This document shows positions 8,806 through 18,618 of a stretch of DNA of 64,000 nt, in pieces. The notes under the pieces are model-generated. The model had not been told where the DNA came from. It did not search any database and saw only the letters and a list, made by a program, of their open reading frames with translations. Source of the stretch: JACCYI01 sp963828075 (lineage in GTDB: Bacteria; Actinomycetota; Thermoleophilia; Solirubrobacterales; Solirubrobacteraceae); assembly GCA_963828075.1 (NCBI GenBank), contig CAWHDH010000017.1:186001-250000 (forward strand), in the 5' to 3' direction. The translations under genes and the position numbers were made by a program. Every line of letters starts with the position of its first letter. Position 1 is the first letter of the stretch.

Positions 8806-10256
8806 ATGTCGTTGCGGGCTCGGCTGATCGGCACGCTGCTGGCGTTGGCGACGGTCGGACTCGTCACGCTCGCCGTCATCACCTACGCCACGCAGCGGTC
8901 GTTCCAGTTGGAGAAGATCGACGATCAGACGCTCGCGGCCGAGCCGGCGATCGATCACGAGCTGCGCGAGTCCGGCGTGGGCGCGCCCGATCATGGCCGG
9001 TCCGGCGGTCGGGGCAGGGGCCCGGGCGGCGGCGGGCCCGGCCCGGCGGACGCGAGCCTGCCGCCGGGCACCTACGGCGAGCTGCGCGATGCGTCGGGCA
9101 CGGTGATCGGCGAGCCGGTCGTGCTCTCCTACGGCCAGGCGCCGCTCTCGGCCCCCGCCCTTCCGGCACGGTTGAAGCCCGGCAGGCCGGTGACCGTGCC
9201 GTCGAAGGACGGCGCCCTGGACTACCGCGTACGCGCCATCCGTCGCCGCGAGGGACGACCCTGACCGTGGTGGCGATCCCGCTCAACGGCGTCGACGAAG
9301 TGCTCGACCGCCTGCTGCTCGTCGAGGCGCTCGTGATCGCGGCGGTGCTCGGGCTCCTGGCGGCGCTGTCGTGGGTGCTCGTGCGCATCGGCCTGCGGCC
9401 GCTCGAGCGCATCGCCCACACCGCGGACGCGATCGCGGGCGGCGACCTCTCGCGCCGGGTCGACGTGACGAACCCGCGGACGGAGGTCGGCCATCTCGGC
9501 CAGGCGATCAACGCGATGCTCTCGCGCCTCGAGCGTGCCTTCGCCGAGCGCGAGGCCTCCGAGGGCCGGCTGCGCCAGTTCCTCTCGGACGCCTCGCACG
9601 AGCTGCGCACGCCGCTCGCCTCGATCCGCGGCTACGCGGAGCTCTTCCGCATCGGCGCAGCGCGCGGGCCGGAGGACACCGAGAAGGCGATGCGGCGGAT
9701 CGAGGAGGAGGCGGCGCGCATGGGGGTCCTCGTCGAGGACCTGCTCACGCTCGCCCGGCTCGACGAGGTCCGCGAGCGCGTGGCCGAGGAGGTCGACGCG
9801 GCGGGGCTCGTCGCCGACGCGGTCGCCGACGCGCGCGCGATGGACCCCGAGCGCCCGATCGAGGGGCGCATCGAGGCCGACGCCCTCGTCGTCGGCGACC
9901 CCGACCAGCTGCGCCAGGTCCTCGCCAACCTGCTGGGCAACGCGCTCATCCACACGCCCGCAGGCACCGCGATCGAGGTGACGCTGCGCCGCTCGGGCGC
10001 CCACGCCGAGTTCGAGGTCCGCGACCACGGCCCAGGGCTTCCGACCGAGGAGGGCGACGCGGTGTTCGAGCGCTTCTGGCGCGCCGAGGCGGGCCGCGAG
10101 CGGGGCCGCGCGGGCGCGGGGCTCGGGCTCGCGATCGTCGCCGGCATCGTCGCGGCGCACGGGGGAGAGGTGCACGCCGGCAACGCTCCCGGCGGCGGCG
10201 CCGCCTTCGTCGTGCGCCTCCCGCTCGCCGGCGCGCGCGTCGCCGAGCCCGTCTGA
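8806..10256 (+). pseudogene. Sensor histidine kinase split by a one-base frameshift
   Basis: Two adjacent frames make one HAMP-type kinase. The first (8806-9264) has a transmembrane helix and an extracellular loop rich in Gly/Pro, ending RVRAIRRREGRP. The second (from about 9252, nearest start GTG 9267) resumes with TLTVVAIPL, a second helix, a HAMP segment (RPLERIAHTADAIAGGDL), the H-box SDASHELRTPLASIRGY, N-box NLLGNALIHTP and G-boxes DHGPGLP and GAGLGLAIV. Adding one G to the run at 9252-9254 joins the halves seamlessly. Either a real frameshift or a sequencing deletion. The intact kinase would phosphorylate the regulator just upstream. Confidence 0.8.
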
Positions 10257-10304
10257 GCGCGCGGCTCTCAGGCGGCTCCCAGGGTCGGGCGCCACCCTGG
10301 GCGC

Positions 10305-11066
10305 ATGGACCCGAACAAGCTCAGCCGCCGCCAGGCCCTCGCCACTTTCGGCACCGTCTCGCTGGGCGGCATCCTCGCGGCCTGTGGAGGCGACGACGCG
10401 ACCCCGAGGGCCGTCACGACCGAGCAGGGGGCGACCGCCACCGTCGAGCCGAAGGCCACGACCTCCCCGTCCGCCGCCGAGCGGTTCGACGCCTCGGCCG
10501 CCTGCTCGCTGACCCCGGAGCAGACGGAGGGGCCGTACTACTTCGACGTCGACTCGATCCGCTCGGACATCCGCGAGGACCGGGAGGGCGCGCTGCTGCG
10601 GCTCGCCGTCCGGGTGCGCGACGCCGGCTCGTGCAAGCCGATCGAGAACGCGGTCGTCGACATCTGGCACTGCGACGCGAGCGGCGCGTACTCGGGCTTC
10701 GAGGCCGCGTCGGGCGGTGGCGGCCGGAGCGACGAGGAGACCTACCTGCGCGGCGCCCAGGTCACGAACGCGGAGGGCGTCGTCGAGTTCAAGACGATCT
10801 ACCCCGGCTGGTATCCGGGCCGCACGGTGCACATCCACGCCAAGGTCCACCTCGACCGCCAGACCCTGCTGACCACCCAGCTGTACTTCGACGAGAAGGT
10901 CTCCGACCTCATCTACGCGAAGGCGCCCTACGCCGGCCGCGGCGACCGCGACCAGACCAACGACGCCGACGGCATCTTCGACGAGCGCACGGTGCTCACG
11001 ATGTCCAAGCAGGCCGACGGCTACCTGGGCGTCATGACGTTCGACGTCGAGCGGGCGCAGGATTAG
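10305..11066 (+). CDS. Exported lipoprotein intradiol dioxygenase
   Basis: A 253-residue protein. The N-terminus has a twin-arginine motif (LSRRQALATFG) and a lipobox (GGILAACGG), so it is probably exported by Tat and lipid-anchored. The catalytic domain follows the intradiol catechol dioxygenase pattern: TEGPYYFD near the start, VVDIWHCDASGAYSGF with the first iron Tyr, and TIYPGWYPGRTVHIH with the second Tyr and two His ligands. All four iron ligands are visible. Cytoplasmic members open catechol or protocatechuate rings; exported ones are less understood and may act on external aromatics. It stands alone, with no other aromatic-degradation genes nearby. Confidence 0.87.
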   Translation: MDPNKLSRRQALATFGTVSLGGILAACGGDDATPRAVTTEQGATATVEPKATTSPSAAERFDASAACSLTPEQTEGPYYFDVDSIRSDIREDREGALLRLAVRVRDAGSCKPIENAVVDIWHCDASGAYSGFEAASGGGGRSDEETYLRGAQVTNAEGVVEFKTIYPGWYPGRTVHIHAKVHLDRQTLLTTQLYFDEKVSDLIYAKAPYAGRGDRDQTNDADGIFDERTVLTMSKQADGYLGVMTFDVERAQD

Positions 11067-11082
11067 GCTCTGGGCACCGTCC

Positions 11083-11112
11083 GGGCCGGCCGCCCCGGTA
11101 GGCGGCCGGCCC
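11083..11112. terminator. GC-rich hairpin between convergent genes
   Basis: A perfect 12-bp inverted repeat (11083-11094 with 11101-11112) around a 6-nt loop. It lies 16 bp after the dioxygenase stop and 24 bp from the end of the converging gene, so it can serve both. It has no T-tract, as is common in GC-rich actinobacteria. Confidence 0.65.
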
Positions 11113-11136
11113 GAGCGAGGCCCGGAGCCAGGGGCC

Positions 11137-11438
11137 CTAGATCTCCGGGCTGGGCGTCGCGCTGCTCGAGCCCGACTGGTCCTGCTGCCGGCTGCCCTGA
11201 CCGTCACCGCCCTTCTCGGGACAGTCTTCGCGGTCGCGCCGTTCCTGCTCGGGCGTCGGCGTGGGCGTGGCCTGCGACTGCACGGGCTGGGTCTGCCACT
11301 GCGCCGGCGCCTGGGCGCCCGCGGTGGGCGACCCGGAGCCCGCGAACGCGGACACCGCGGCCACGAGCGCCACGAACACGCCCAACGCCGCGATCCAGAG
11401 CCAGCGGCGGTCGGGCCGCTCGACTTGGGTCTCCATGT
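11137..11438 (-). CDS. Small single-pass membrane protein with Gln/Pro-rich exported tail
   Basis: A 100-residue protein. ATG 11438 is preferred because AGGAGG lies eight bases upstream of it, while the next ATG (11444) would sit right on the Shine-Dalgarno sequence. A short basic N-terminus leads to one transmembrane helix (WLWIAALGVFVALVAAVSA), then a low-complexity outside tail rich in Gln, Pro, Ser and charged residues with one Cys. No domain recognised. It diverges from the HtrA gene and could be a regulator or target of that envelope protease, which is inference. Confidence 0.6.
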
Positions 11439-11498
11439 ACATCACCTCCTCTCGTTCTCGGGGAGGCCGGACCCTCACGACCCGACCGTCACCCCTCC

Positions 11499-11518
11499 GT
11501 AACCGCGCGGGCGGTTAC
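11499..11518. promoter_or_regulatory. Inverted repeat between divergent genes
   Basis: An 8-bp inverted repeat (GTAACCGC/GCGGTTAC) with a 4-nt spacer lies between the small membrane gene and htrA-like gene. The half-site GCGGTTAC recurs at 15677-15684, in front of the MoxR operon. A shared operator is possible, but an 8-mer can recur by chance. Confidence 0.35.
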
Positions 11519-11544
11519 CCGGAGATGACGCGCCCGTCGTCACC

Positions 11545-12699
11545 GTGCGTCGCATGCCGACCACGAGCCTCTGGACAGATCGCCCCGACGACTGGCTGTC
11601 CGCGCCCGACGAGGCGCCGACCGCCGCGATGCCTCCTGCGCCCGAACCGCCGCGTCAGCCGCCCCGCTCGCGTCGTCGCCGCCCACTCGCGATCGCGGCG
11701 TGCGCGGTGGTGCTGAGCGGCGTCGCCACCGGCGGCTACCTCGTCGGCACGGACAGCGCCGCGCAGCCCGAGACGACCGCCGCGCTGCCCGTCTCCGGCG
11801 GCCGGCTCGCCGCGACGCAGATCAACACGATCTATGCGAAGGCGAGCAAGGCCGTCGTCTCGGTCCAGACCGGACGGGGCTCGGGGACCGGGTTCCTCAT
11901 CGACCGCGACGGGACCATCGTCACCAACGCGCACGTGGTCGACGGCGCGAATCAGCTCCGCGTGCGGTTCGACGACGACGGCGAGCCGGTCAGCGCCCGC
12001 CTGGTCGGCGCCGACCCCTCGTCCGACCTCGCCGTCCTGAAGGTCGACCCGAGCGCCGCGCAGGGCATCACGCCGCTCGCGCTCGCCGACTCGCGGACCG
12101 TCAAGGTCGGCGACAGCGCGATCGCCATCGGCTTCCCACTCGGCCTCGACAAGACCGCGACGGCGGGCATCGTCTCGGGCCTCGAGCGCGAGATCGAGGC
12201 GCCCAACGGCTTCCGCATCGACGAGGTCATCCAGACCGACGCGCCGATCAACCCCGGCAACTCCGGCGGGCCGCTGCTCGACGCGCGCGGTCGCGTGATC
12301 GGCGTCAACTCCCAGATCGCGAGCGCGGGCGGGGGCGGCGGCAACGTCGGCATCGGCTTCGCCGTCCCGTCCGACACCGTCAGCAAGATCGTCCCGAAGC
12401 TCAAGGCGGGGGAGTCCGTCAAGCGGCCCTGGCTCGGCGTCTCGACCGGGGCCCCGACCACGGGCGGGGGCGCCCTCGTCGCCGGCGTCACCGCCGGCGG
12501 GCCGGCGGAGAAGGCCGGGCTGCGCGAGGGCGACACGCTGACCAAGGTCGACGGCAAGGCGATCACGCAGCCCGACGCGGTGGCCGACGCGATCACCACG
12601 CGCTCGCCCGGCGACCGCATCGAGGTCGAGGTGAGCCGCGGCGGCCAGTCCCAGACGCTCCAGATCACCCTCGGGACGCGGCCGGAGACCGCCCCGTGA
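11545..12699 (+). CDS. HtrA/DegP-like membrane-anchored serine protease with PDZ domain
   Basis: A 384-residue protein (GTG 11545; ATG 11554 is an equal alternative). A Pro-rich cytoplasmic N-terminus and one transmembrane helix (IAACAVVLSGVATGGYLV) anchor it. The trypsin-fold domain has the full triad: His in IVTNAHVVDG, Asp in PSSDLAVLKV, Ser in NPGNSGGPLLD. A C-terminal PDZ domain follows (VTAGGPAEKAGLREGD). Such proteases degrade misfolded envelope proteins or shed signals. The stop overlaps the start of a VWA protein (GTGA at 12696), so the pair is co-translated, which is an unusual partnership worth noting. Confidence 0.92.
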   Translation: MRRMPTTSLWTDRPDDWLSAPDEAPTAAMPPAPEPPRQPPRSRRRRPLAIAACAVVLSGVATGGYLVGTDSAAQPETTAALPVSGGRLAATQINTIYAKASKAVVSVQTGRGSGTGFLIDRDGTIVTNAHVVDGANQLRVRFDDDGEPVSARLVGADPSSDLAVLKVDPSAAQGITPLALADSRTVKVGDSAIAIGFPLGLDKTATAGIVSGLEREIEAPNGFRIDEVIQTDAPINPGNSGGPLLDARGRVIGVNSQIASAGGGGGNVGIGFAVPSDTVSKIVPKLKAGESVKRPWLGVSTGAPTTGGGALVAGVTAGGPAEKAGLREGDTLTKVDGKAITQPDAVADAITTRSPGDRIEVEVSRGGQSQTLQITLGTRPETAP

Positions 12700-13658
12700 G
12701 CTTCGCCAGCCCGCTCCTGCTGACGGGCCTGGCGGTCGTCCCGCTGCTCCTCGTCCTCTACGCGCGCGCCGAGCGGCGGCGGAACGTCGGGGCCGCCGCC
12801 TTCGCCGCGCCGCAGCTCATGGACGCGGTGGCGCCGCGCCGCCCGCGCTGGCGCCGGCACGCGCCGGTCGTCGCCCTGGGGCTCGCGGCGGCGGGCCTGA
12901 TCGTGGCGCTCGCGCGGCCGCAGGCCACCGTCGCCGTGCCGGTCGAGCAGGCGACGGTCGTCATCGCCACAGACCGCTCGGGCTCCATGCTCGCGACCGA
13001 CGTCGCGCCGAGCCGGCTCGTGGCCGCGCGCGACGCCGCCGGCACCTTCCTCGACAAGGTGCCCGACGACGTCCGGGTCGGCGCGGTCGCCTTCAACCAC
13101 ACCGCCACGGTCCTGCAGACCCCGACCCGCGACCACGAGGCGGTCCGCGAGGCGCTCGCCGGCGTCAAGGCGGCGGGCAGCACCGCGACGGGCGACGCCC
13201 TAGAGGCGGCGCTGCGGACCGTCCGCTCGGCGCAGCGTCCCGGAGCCGAGAAGCAGCCGCCCGCGGCCGTCGTCCTGCTCTCCGACGGCAAGAGCGTCCG
13301 CGGGCGCGACGTGCTCGACGTCGCCGAGGAGGCGCGGCGGGCGAGGATCCCGGTCTACACGGTGGCGCTCGGGACCGCGGCGGGCACGATCGAGTCGCGG
13401 CGCGCGGACGGGACGACGACCCGCACCCCGGTCCCGCCCGACCCCGTGACGCTCGAGAAGGTCGCCGAGCGGACCGGCGGCGAGGCGTTCGCGATCGACG
13501 ACGCCGCGCAGCTCGCGCGCGTCTACGAGCGGCTGGGCTCCGAGCTCGCCACCGAGAAGCAGGAGCGCGAGATGACGGGCCTGTTCGCGGGCGGGGCGTT
13601 GCTCCTGCTGCTCGCCGGCGTGACGACCTCGATCCGCTGGTTCGGCCGGCTCGTGTGA
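12696..13658 (+). CDS. BatA/BatB-like VWA-domain membrane protein
   Basis: A 320-residue protein, GTG 12696 within the htrA stop. Two N-terminal helices flank a short basic loop, then a von Willebrand A domain with the MIDAS motif DRSGSM, followed by STATGDALEAAL and VVLLSDGKS, which complete the metal site. A final transmembrane helix (FAGGALLLLLAGVTTSI) ends the chain. The layout matches aerotolerance-type BatA/BatB proteins. It is a paralogue of the protein at 17671, with the same MSFA start, the RPQATVAVPVE motif and the C-terminal helix. Probably a metal-dependent scaffold acting with a MoxR ATPase. Confidence 0.85.
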   Translation: MSFASPLLLTGLAVVPLLLVLYARAERRRNVGAAAFAAPQLMDAVAPRRPRWRRHAPVVALGLAAAGLIVALARPQATVAVPVEQATVVIATDRSGSMLATDVAPSRLVAARDAAGTFLDKVPDDVRVGAVAFNHTATVLQTPTRDHEAVREALAGVKAAGSTATGDALEAALRTVRSAQRPGAEKQPPAAVVLLSDGKSVRGRDVLDVAEEARRARIPVYTVALGTAAGTIESRRADGTTTRTPVPPDPVTLEKVAERTGGEAFAIDDAAQLARVYERLGSELATEKQEREMTGLFAGGALLLLLAGVTTSIRWFGRLV

Positions 13659-13659
13659 C

Positions 13660-13685
13660 GGATCCTCAGGAAACTCTGAGGATCC
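13660..13685. terminator. 10-bp inverted repeat just after the VWA gene
   Basis: GGATCCTCAG and CTGAGGATCC form a perfect 10-bp stem with a 6-nt loop, directly after the VWA stop codon. Placement favours a terminator, though no T-tract follows. The next bases carry CTTG three times (13686, 13697, 13712), which might be regulator half-sites for the following two-component operon. Confidence 0.5.
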
Positions 13686-13725
13686 CTTGAGCTGCCCTTG
13701 GGGTTGGGCGCCTTGACTGGGCGGC

Positions 13726-13965
13726 ATGCTTCGTTCCCATCGCTCGGCGGTCGTGGCCGTCGGCTGCGCCGCCGCGGGTGCCGCCCTCTTCGGAGCCGCC
13801 GCCGGCGGTGTGGTGGCCGTCGACGACGAGCTGCGCGCGGTCACGCCGCCGGCGCGGTTCGAGACCGTCGAGCTCCGCCAGGAGCTCGTGCGCGACGCCC
13901 ACCCGTCGTCGGACTGCCACGCGCCGCGGCGCGTGACCTACTCGCACCGCGATGGCGAGGTCTGA
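13726..13965 (+). CDS. Small exported protein heading a two-component operon
   Basis: A 79-residue protein with a signal-like N-terminus (VVAVGCAAAGAALFGAAAGGV) and a short mature part (FETVELRQELVRDAHPSSDC) containing two Cys. It ends 2 bp before the response regulator start, so the three genes are surely co-transcribed. No family recognised. Its place suggests an accessory factor that modulates or reports to the kinase, as small exported proteins do in some other two-component loci. That role is inferred. Confidence 0.55.
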   Translation: MLRSHRSAVVAVGCAAAGAALFGAAAGGVVAVDDELRAVTPPARFETVELRQELVRDAHPSSDCHAPRRVTYSHRDGEV

Positions 13966-13967
13966 GC

Positions 13968-14621
13968 GTGCGCCTCCTGGTCGCCGAGGACGAGCCGCGG
14001 GTCGCCGCCGCGATCGCGCGCGGGCTGCGGCGCCATGGCGCGGCGGTCGACGTCGCCGCGGACGGCGCCCAGGCGCTCTATCAGGCGCGCGTGTACCCGT
14101 ACGACGTCGTGCTGCTCGACCGCGACCTCCCCGCCGTGCACGGCGACGAGGTCTGCCGGACGCTCAACGCCGAGCAGCCCGGCACGAAGATCCTGATGCT
14201 CACGGCGGCGCGGTCGACCGACCAACTCGTCGAGGGGCTCGGCCTCGGCGCCGACGACTATCTCGCCAAGCCGTTCCGGTTCGACGAGCTCGTCGCGCGG
14301 GTGCACGCGCTCGCGCGCCGGGCGGGGGCGGCGCGCCCCGCGGTGCTGCGCCGCGGCGACCTCGAGCTCGATCCCGCGCGGCGGACCGCCACCCGCGGCG
14401 GCGCCGAGCTCGGGCTCTCGCCGAAGGAGTTCGGCGTCCTCGAGGTGCTGATGGGCGCCGACGGCGCCGTCGTGTCGCTCGAGGAGCTGCTCGAGCAGGT
14501 CTGGGACGAGAACGTCGACCCGTTCACCAACACCGTGCGGATGACGATCATGAAGCTGCGGCGGAAGCTCGGCCCGCCCGACGCGATCCACACCGTCGCG
14601 GGCGCCGGCTACCGCGTCTAA
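13968..14621 (+). CDS. OmpR-family response regulator
   Basis: A 217-residue protein starting at GTG 13968. The receiver has LLVAEDEPR, phospho-Asp in VVLLDRDLPAVHGDE, switch Thr in LMLTAA and Lys in LAKPFRFDEL. The winged helix contains LSPKEFGVLEVLMGADG and ends AGAGYRV. It is two bases before the kinase gene. Similarity is to the CutR/MtrA-like regulators of envelope or metal stress, but the signal is unknown. It sits between two VWA operons, which makes those operons candidate targets. Confidence 0.9.
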   Translation: MRLLVAEDEPRVAAAIARGLRRHGAAVDVAADGAQALYQARVYPYDVVLLDRDLPAVHGDEVCRTLNAEQPGTKILMLTAARSTDQLVEGLGLGADDYLAKPFRFDELVARVHALARRAGAARPAVLRRGDLELDPARRTATRGGAELGLSPKEFGVLEVLMGADGAVVSLEELLEQVWDENVDPFTNTVRMTIMKLRRKLGPPDAIHTVAGAGYRV

Positions 14622-14623
14622 TC

Positions 14624-15694
14624 GTGGTCCCCCGCGCGTCGATCCGCCTCCGGCTCACGCTGTTCTACGTCGCCCTGCTGGTCGCGGGCATGGCGCTGCT
14701 GCTGGCGCTGAGCTGGTGGCTGCTCGGGCGCCAGCTCGAGCGGACGCTGCCGCCGGACGCCGCGAGCCAGGTTCTGTCGCAGCTCGGCGTTCAGTACGCG
14801 CTGGCGGTCGCCGGGGCGGCGCTGATGGCGCTCGGCGCCGGCTGGGCGGCGGCCGGCCGCGCGCTCGCGCCGATCCGGGCCATCGTCGCGACGGTCAAGC
14901 GCGTCTCCGAGGACCGGCTCGACGCGCGCGTGCGCCCGTCGGGACCGCCGGACGAGCTGCACGATCTCGCGGTCGCGTTCGACGCGATGCTCGACCGGGT
15001 CGAGGGCGCGGTCGGCGCGCAGCGCCGGTTCGTCGCCAACGCCTCGCACGAGCTGCGCACGCCGCTGACGGTGATGCGGACCGAGGCGGAGGTCGCGCTC
15101 GACGATCCCGACGCGTCCGTCGAGGACCTGCGCGAGGTCGCCCGCGCGGTGGTCGAGACCACCGACCGCACCGAGCTGCTGCTCGACGCCCTGCTCGTGC
15201 TCGCGGTCAGCACCGAGGGCACGCGGCGCGACGAGCCGGTGGATCTCGCGGCGGTCGCGCGGCGGGCCGTCGCCACGGTCGCCGGCGAGGCGGCCGCCGC
15301 GGGCGTCGACGTCCAGCTGCAGCTGCGGCCGGCGCGGATCCGCGGCGACGAGGTCCTGCTCGAGCGCCTCGTCGGCAACCTGGCCGAGAACGCGGTCCGC
15401 CACGGGCGGGCGGGCGGCGCGGCGCACATCCGGGTGCACGACGACGGCGCCGAGGTCGAGTTGAGCGTCGCGAGCGACGGCGAGGTGGTGACGGCGCAGG
15501 ACGTCGAGCGGCTGGGTCAGCCGTTCGAGCGGCTGCGGCGCCAGCGCGGGGCGGGGACCGGGCTCGGGCTCTCGATCGTGCGGGCCGTCGCCGAGGCGCA
15601 CGGCGGCCGGCTGCGGTTCGAGGCGCCGAGCACCGGCGGCCTCGTCGCCCGCGTGCGGCTCCCGGCCGCGGGCGCGGCGGTTACGGGGGCTTGA
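14624..15694 (+). CDS. Sensor histidine kinase
   Basis: A 356-residue kinase, GTG 14624. Two transmembrane helices enclose an unusually short outside loop (QLERTLPPDAASQVLSQLG), suggesting it senses within the membrane or through a partner such as the small exported protein. A HAMP-like linker leads to the H-box FVANASHELRTPLTVMRTEAE, N-box NLAENAVRHGRAGG and G-box GAGTGLGLSIVRAVAEAHGG. All catalytic motifs are intact. It partners the regulator immediately upstream. Confidence 0.9.
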   Translation: MVPRASIRLRLTLFYVALLVAGMALLLALSWWLLGRQLERTLPPDAASQVLSQLGVQYALAVAGAALMALGAGWAAAGRALAPIRAIVATVKRVSEDRLDARVRPSGPPDELHDLAVAFDAMLDRVEGAVGAQRRFVANASHELRTPLTVMRTEAEVALDDPDASVEDLREVARAVVETTDRTELLLDALLVLAVSTEGTRRDEPVDLAAVARRAVATVAGEAAAAGVDVQLQLRPARIRGDEVLLERLVGNLAENAVRHGRAGGAAHIRVHDDGAEVELSVASDGEVVTAQDVERLGQPFERLRRQRGAGTGLGLSIVRAVAEAHGGRLRFEAPSTGGLVARVRLPAAGAAVTGA

Positions 15695-15719
15695 CAGGCG
15701 GGTCCGTAGCGTCGCCGCC

Positions 15720-16769
<1,050 letters not shown>

Positions 16770-16771
16770 AG

Positions 16772-17674
16772 GTGAGCTCGGAGCTCGTCGTCCCGCTCGG
16801 CCGCCAGGGGCCGGGGCGGCTGCCGGCCGACGCGGTCGCGCGGCTCGACATGGCGCTGCGCAAGCGCGCCGGCGGCGTCCTGCCCGGCGACCATCTCGCC
16901 GTTGGCCTCGGCGCCGGCACCGAGATCGCGCAGCTGCGGCCCTACGAGCCGGGCGACGACGTGCGCCGGCTCGACCCCGCCGCCAGCGCACGGACGGGGA
17001 CGCCGCACGTCCGCCTCCAGGTGCCCGAGCGCGCCGTCACCACGTGGCTCGTGCTCGACGTCTCCGCGTCGATGGCGTTCGGCACGGCCGGCCGGCTCAA
17101 GAGCGACGTGACCGAGGGCGTCGCCGAGGTCGTCTCGCGCCTCGCGGTCCGCCGCGGTGGGCGGATCGGCGCCGTCGTCGCGGGCGGGCCGCGGGTGCGC
17201 CTGCTGCCGCCGCACGGCGGGCGCGGCGCGCTGGCCGGAGTCCGGCGGCTCGTGCAGGCCGGGGTCGTCGCCGACGGCACGCCGTCCGACACCGATCTGG
17301 GCGACGCGCTCGTCCGCGTGACCCGGCTGGCCCGCGCCCGCGGCGTCGTGGTCGTCGTCTCGGACTTCCGCGACACCGGCTGGACGGCGCCGCTGCGCTC
17401 GGCCGGCGCCCGCCACACGGTCATCGGCGTCGAGGTGACCGATCCGCGAGAGGCCGCCCTGCCCGACGCCGGCCATCTCGTCTTCGTCGATCCCGAGACC
17501 GGCCGCGAGGTCGCCGCGGACACCAACGCGCCGCGGCTGCGGGTCGCCTACGCCGCCGCGGAGGCGGCCCGGCGTGATGCCGTCCGTGAGCAGTTGCGGC
17601 GCGCGGGCGCCGAGCACGTCGTCCTCGCCACCGACACCGACTGGCTGCGCGAGCTCGCGAAGGGCCTGCGATGA
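16772..17674 (+). CDS. DUF58 domain protein
   Basis: A 300-residue soluble protein, GTG 16772. The DUF58 core is visible as GAGTEIAQLRPYEPGDDVRRLDPAASARTG (quoted in part: YEPGDDVRRLD), then a VWA-like segment with a MIDAS-type sequence LDVSASMAFG. Proteins of this family act with MoxR ATPases. It starts 2 bp after moxR and its stop overlaps the next gene (ATGA). It lacks the N-terminal transmembrane pair found in some longer DUF58 proteins. Confidence 0.88.
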   Translation: MSSELVVPLGRQGPGRLPADAVARLDMALRKRAGGVLPGDHLAVGLGAGTEIAQLRPYEPGDDVRRLDPAASARTGTPHVRLQVPERAVTTWLVLDVSASMAFGTAGRLKSDVTEGVAEVVSRLAVRRGGRIGAVVAGGPRVRLLPPHGGRGALAGVRRLVQAGVVADGTPSDTDLGDALVRVTRLARARGVVVVVSDFRDTGWTAPLRSAGARHTVIGVEVTDPREAALPDAGHLVFVDPETGREVAADTNAPRLRVAYAAAEAARRDAVREQLRRAGAEHVVLATDTDWLRELAKGLR

Positions 17675-18618
17675 GCTTCGCGGCCCCCGCCTTCCTCGCC
17701 GCTGCGCTGGTCGTGCCGCTCGTCGCCGCGCTGTGGCGCCGGGAGCGCCGCCGGCGCCACCGCTTCGCCGTCCGCTTCCCCGGCGCGACCGTGGTGGCCG
17801 GCGTGCTCGGCACGGCACCCGCGTGGCGCCGGCGCGTGCCCGCCGCGCTGCTCGCGTGCGCGGCCGTCCTGCTCGCGGTCGCGCTCGCGCGCCCGCAGGC
17901 GACGGTCGCCGTGCCGGTCGAGCGCGCGTCGGTGATGCTCGTGACCGACGAGTCCGGGTCGATGTCGGCCACCGACGTCGAGCCCTCGCGCCTCGACGCC
18001 GCCAAGGCCGCCGCGCGCTCGTTCATGGAGCGGGTGCCGGACAAGCTGCTCGTCGGCTTCGTCGGCTACGCCGGCGCGGTCCAGGCACAGCTCGAGCCCA
18101 CCGCCGACCACCCGACGATCGCGGCGGCCGTCGACGGCCTGCGCGCGGAGGGCGGGACGGCGACGGGCGACGCGCTGACCGCTGCGCTGGACCGGCTCGA
18201 GGCCCGGCGGGCCAAGGATGGCGGCACCGCGCCGGCGGCCATCGTCCTGCTCAGCGACGGCAAGACGACCGACGGCAGCGATCCGACCACCGCCGCCGCG
18301 CGGGCGGCGAAGCTCCGCATCCCGATCTACACGGTCGCGCTCGGCACGCCGGACGGCGTCGTCGAGGGGCCGATGGGCCAGCCGATCGCCGTGCCTCCGG
18401 ATCCCGAGACGCTGCGCGAGATCGCCCGGCAGTCCGGCGGCCGGTCGTTCGAGACCGGCGACGCGGGCGAGCTCGACCAGGTCTACGAGCAGCTCGGCTC
18501 GCGCATCGGCACGCGCAAGGAGCAGCGCGAGGTGTCCGCCGCGTTCGCCGCCGGCGGGCTCCTGCTCCTGCTCGGCGGGCTCGGCACAGGCCTGCGCTGG
18601 CGGGGCCGGGTCGTCTGA
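17671..18618 (+). CDS. VWA-domain membrane protein (BatA/BatB-like)
   Basis: A 315-residue protein with the same plan as the one at 12696: two N-terminal helices, a basic loop (RRERRRRHRF), a VWA domain with MIDAS motif DESGSM, GTATGDALTAAL and IVLLSDGKT, and a terminal helix (AGGLLLLLGGLGTGLRW). Its ATG lies within the DUF58 stop. The two VWA proteins share RPQATVAVPVE and arose by duplication. This copy stays with MoxR and DUF58; the other is coupled to HtrA. Confidence 0.88.
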   Translation: MSFAAPAFLAAALVVPLVAALWRRERRRRHRFAVRFPGATVVAGVLGTAPAWRRRVPAALLACAAVLLAVALARPQATVAVPVERASVMLVTDESGSMSATDVEPSRLDAAKAAARSFMERVPDKLLVGFVGYAGAVQAQLEPTADHPTIAAAVDGLRAEGGTATGDALTAALDRLEARRAKDGGTAPAAIVLLSDGKTTDGSDPTTAAARAAKLRIPIYTVALGTPDGVVEGPMGQPIAVPPDPETLREIARQSGGRSFETGDAGELDQVYEQLGSRIGTRKEQREVSAAFAAGGLLLLLGGLGTGLRWRGRVV

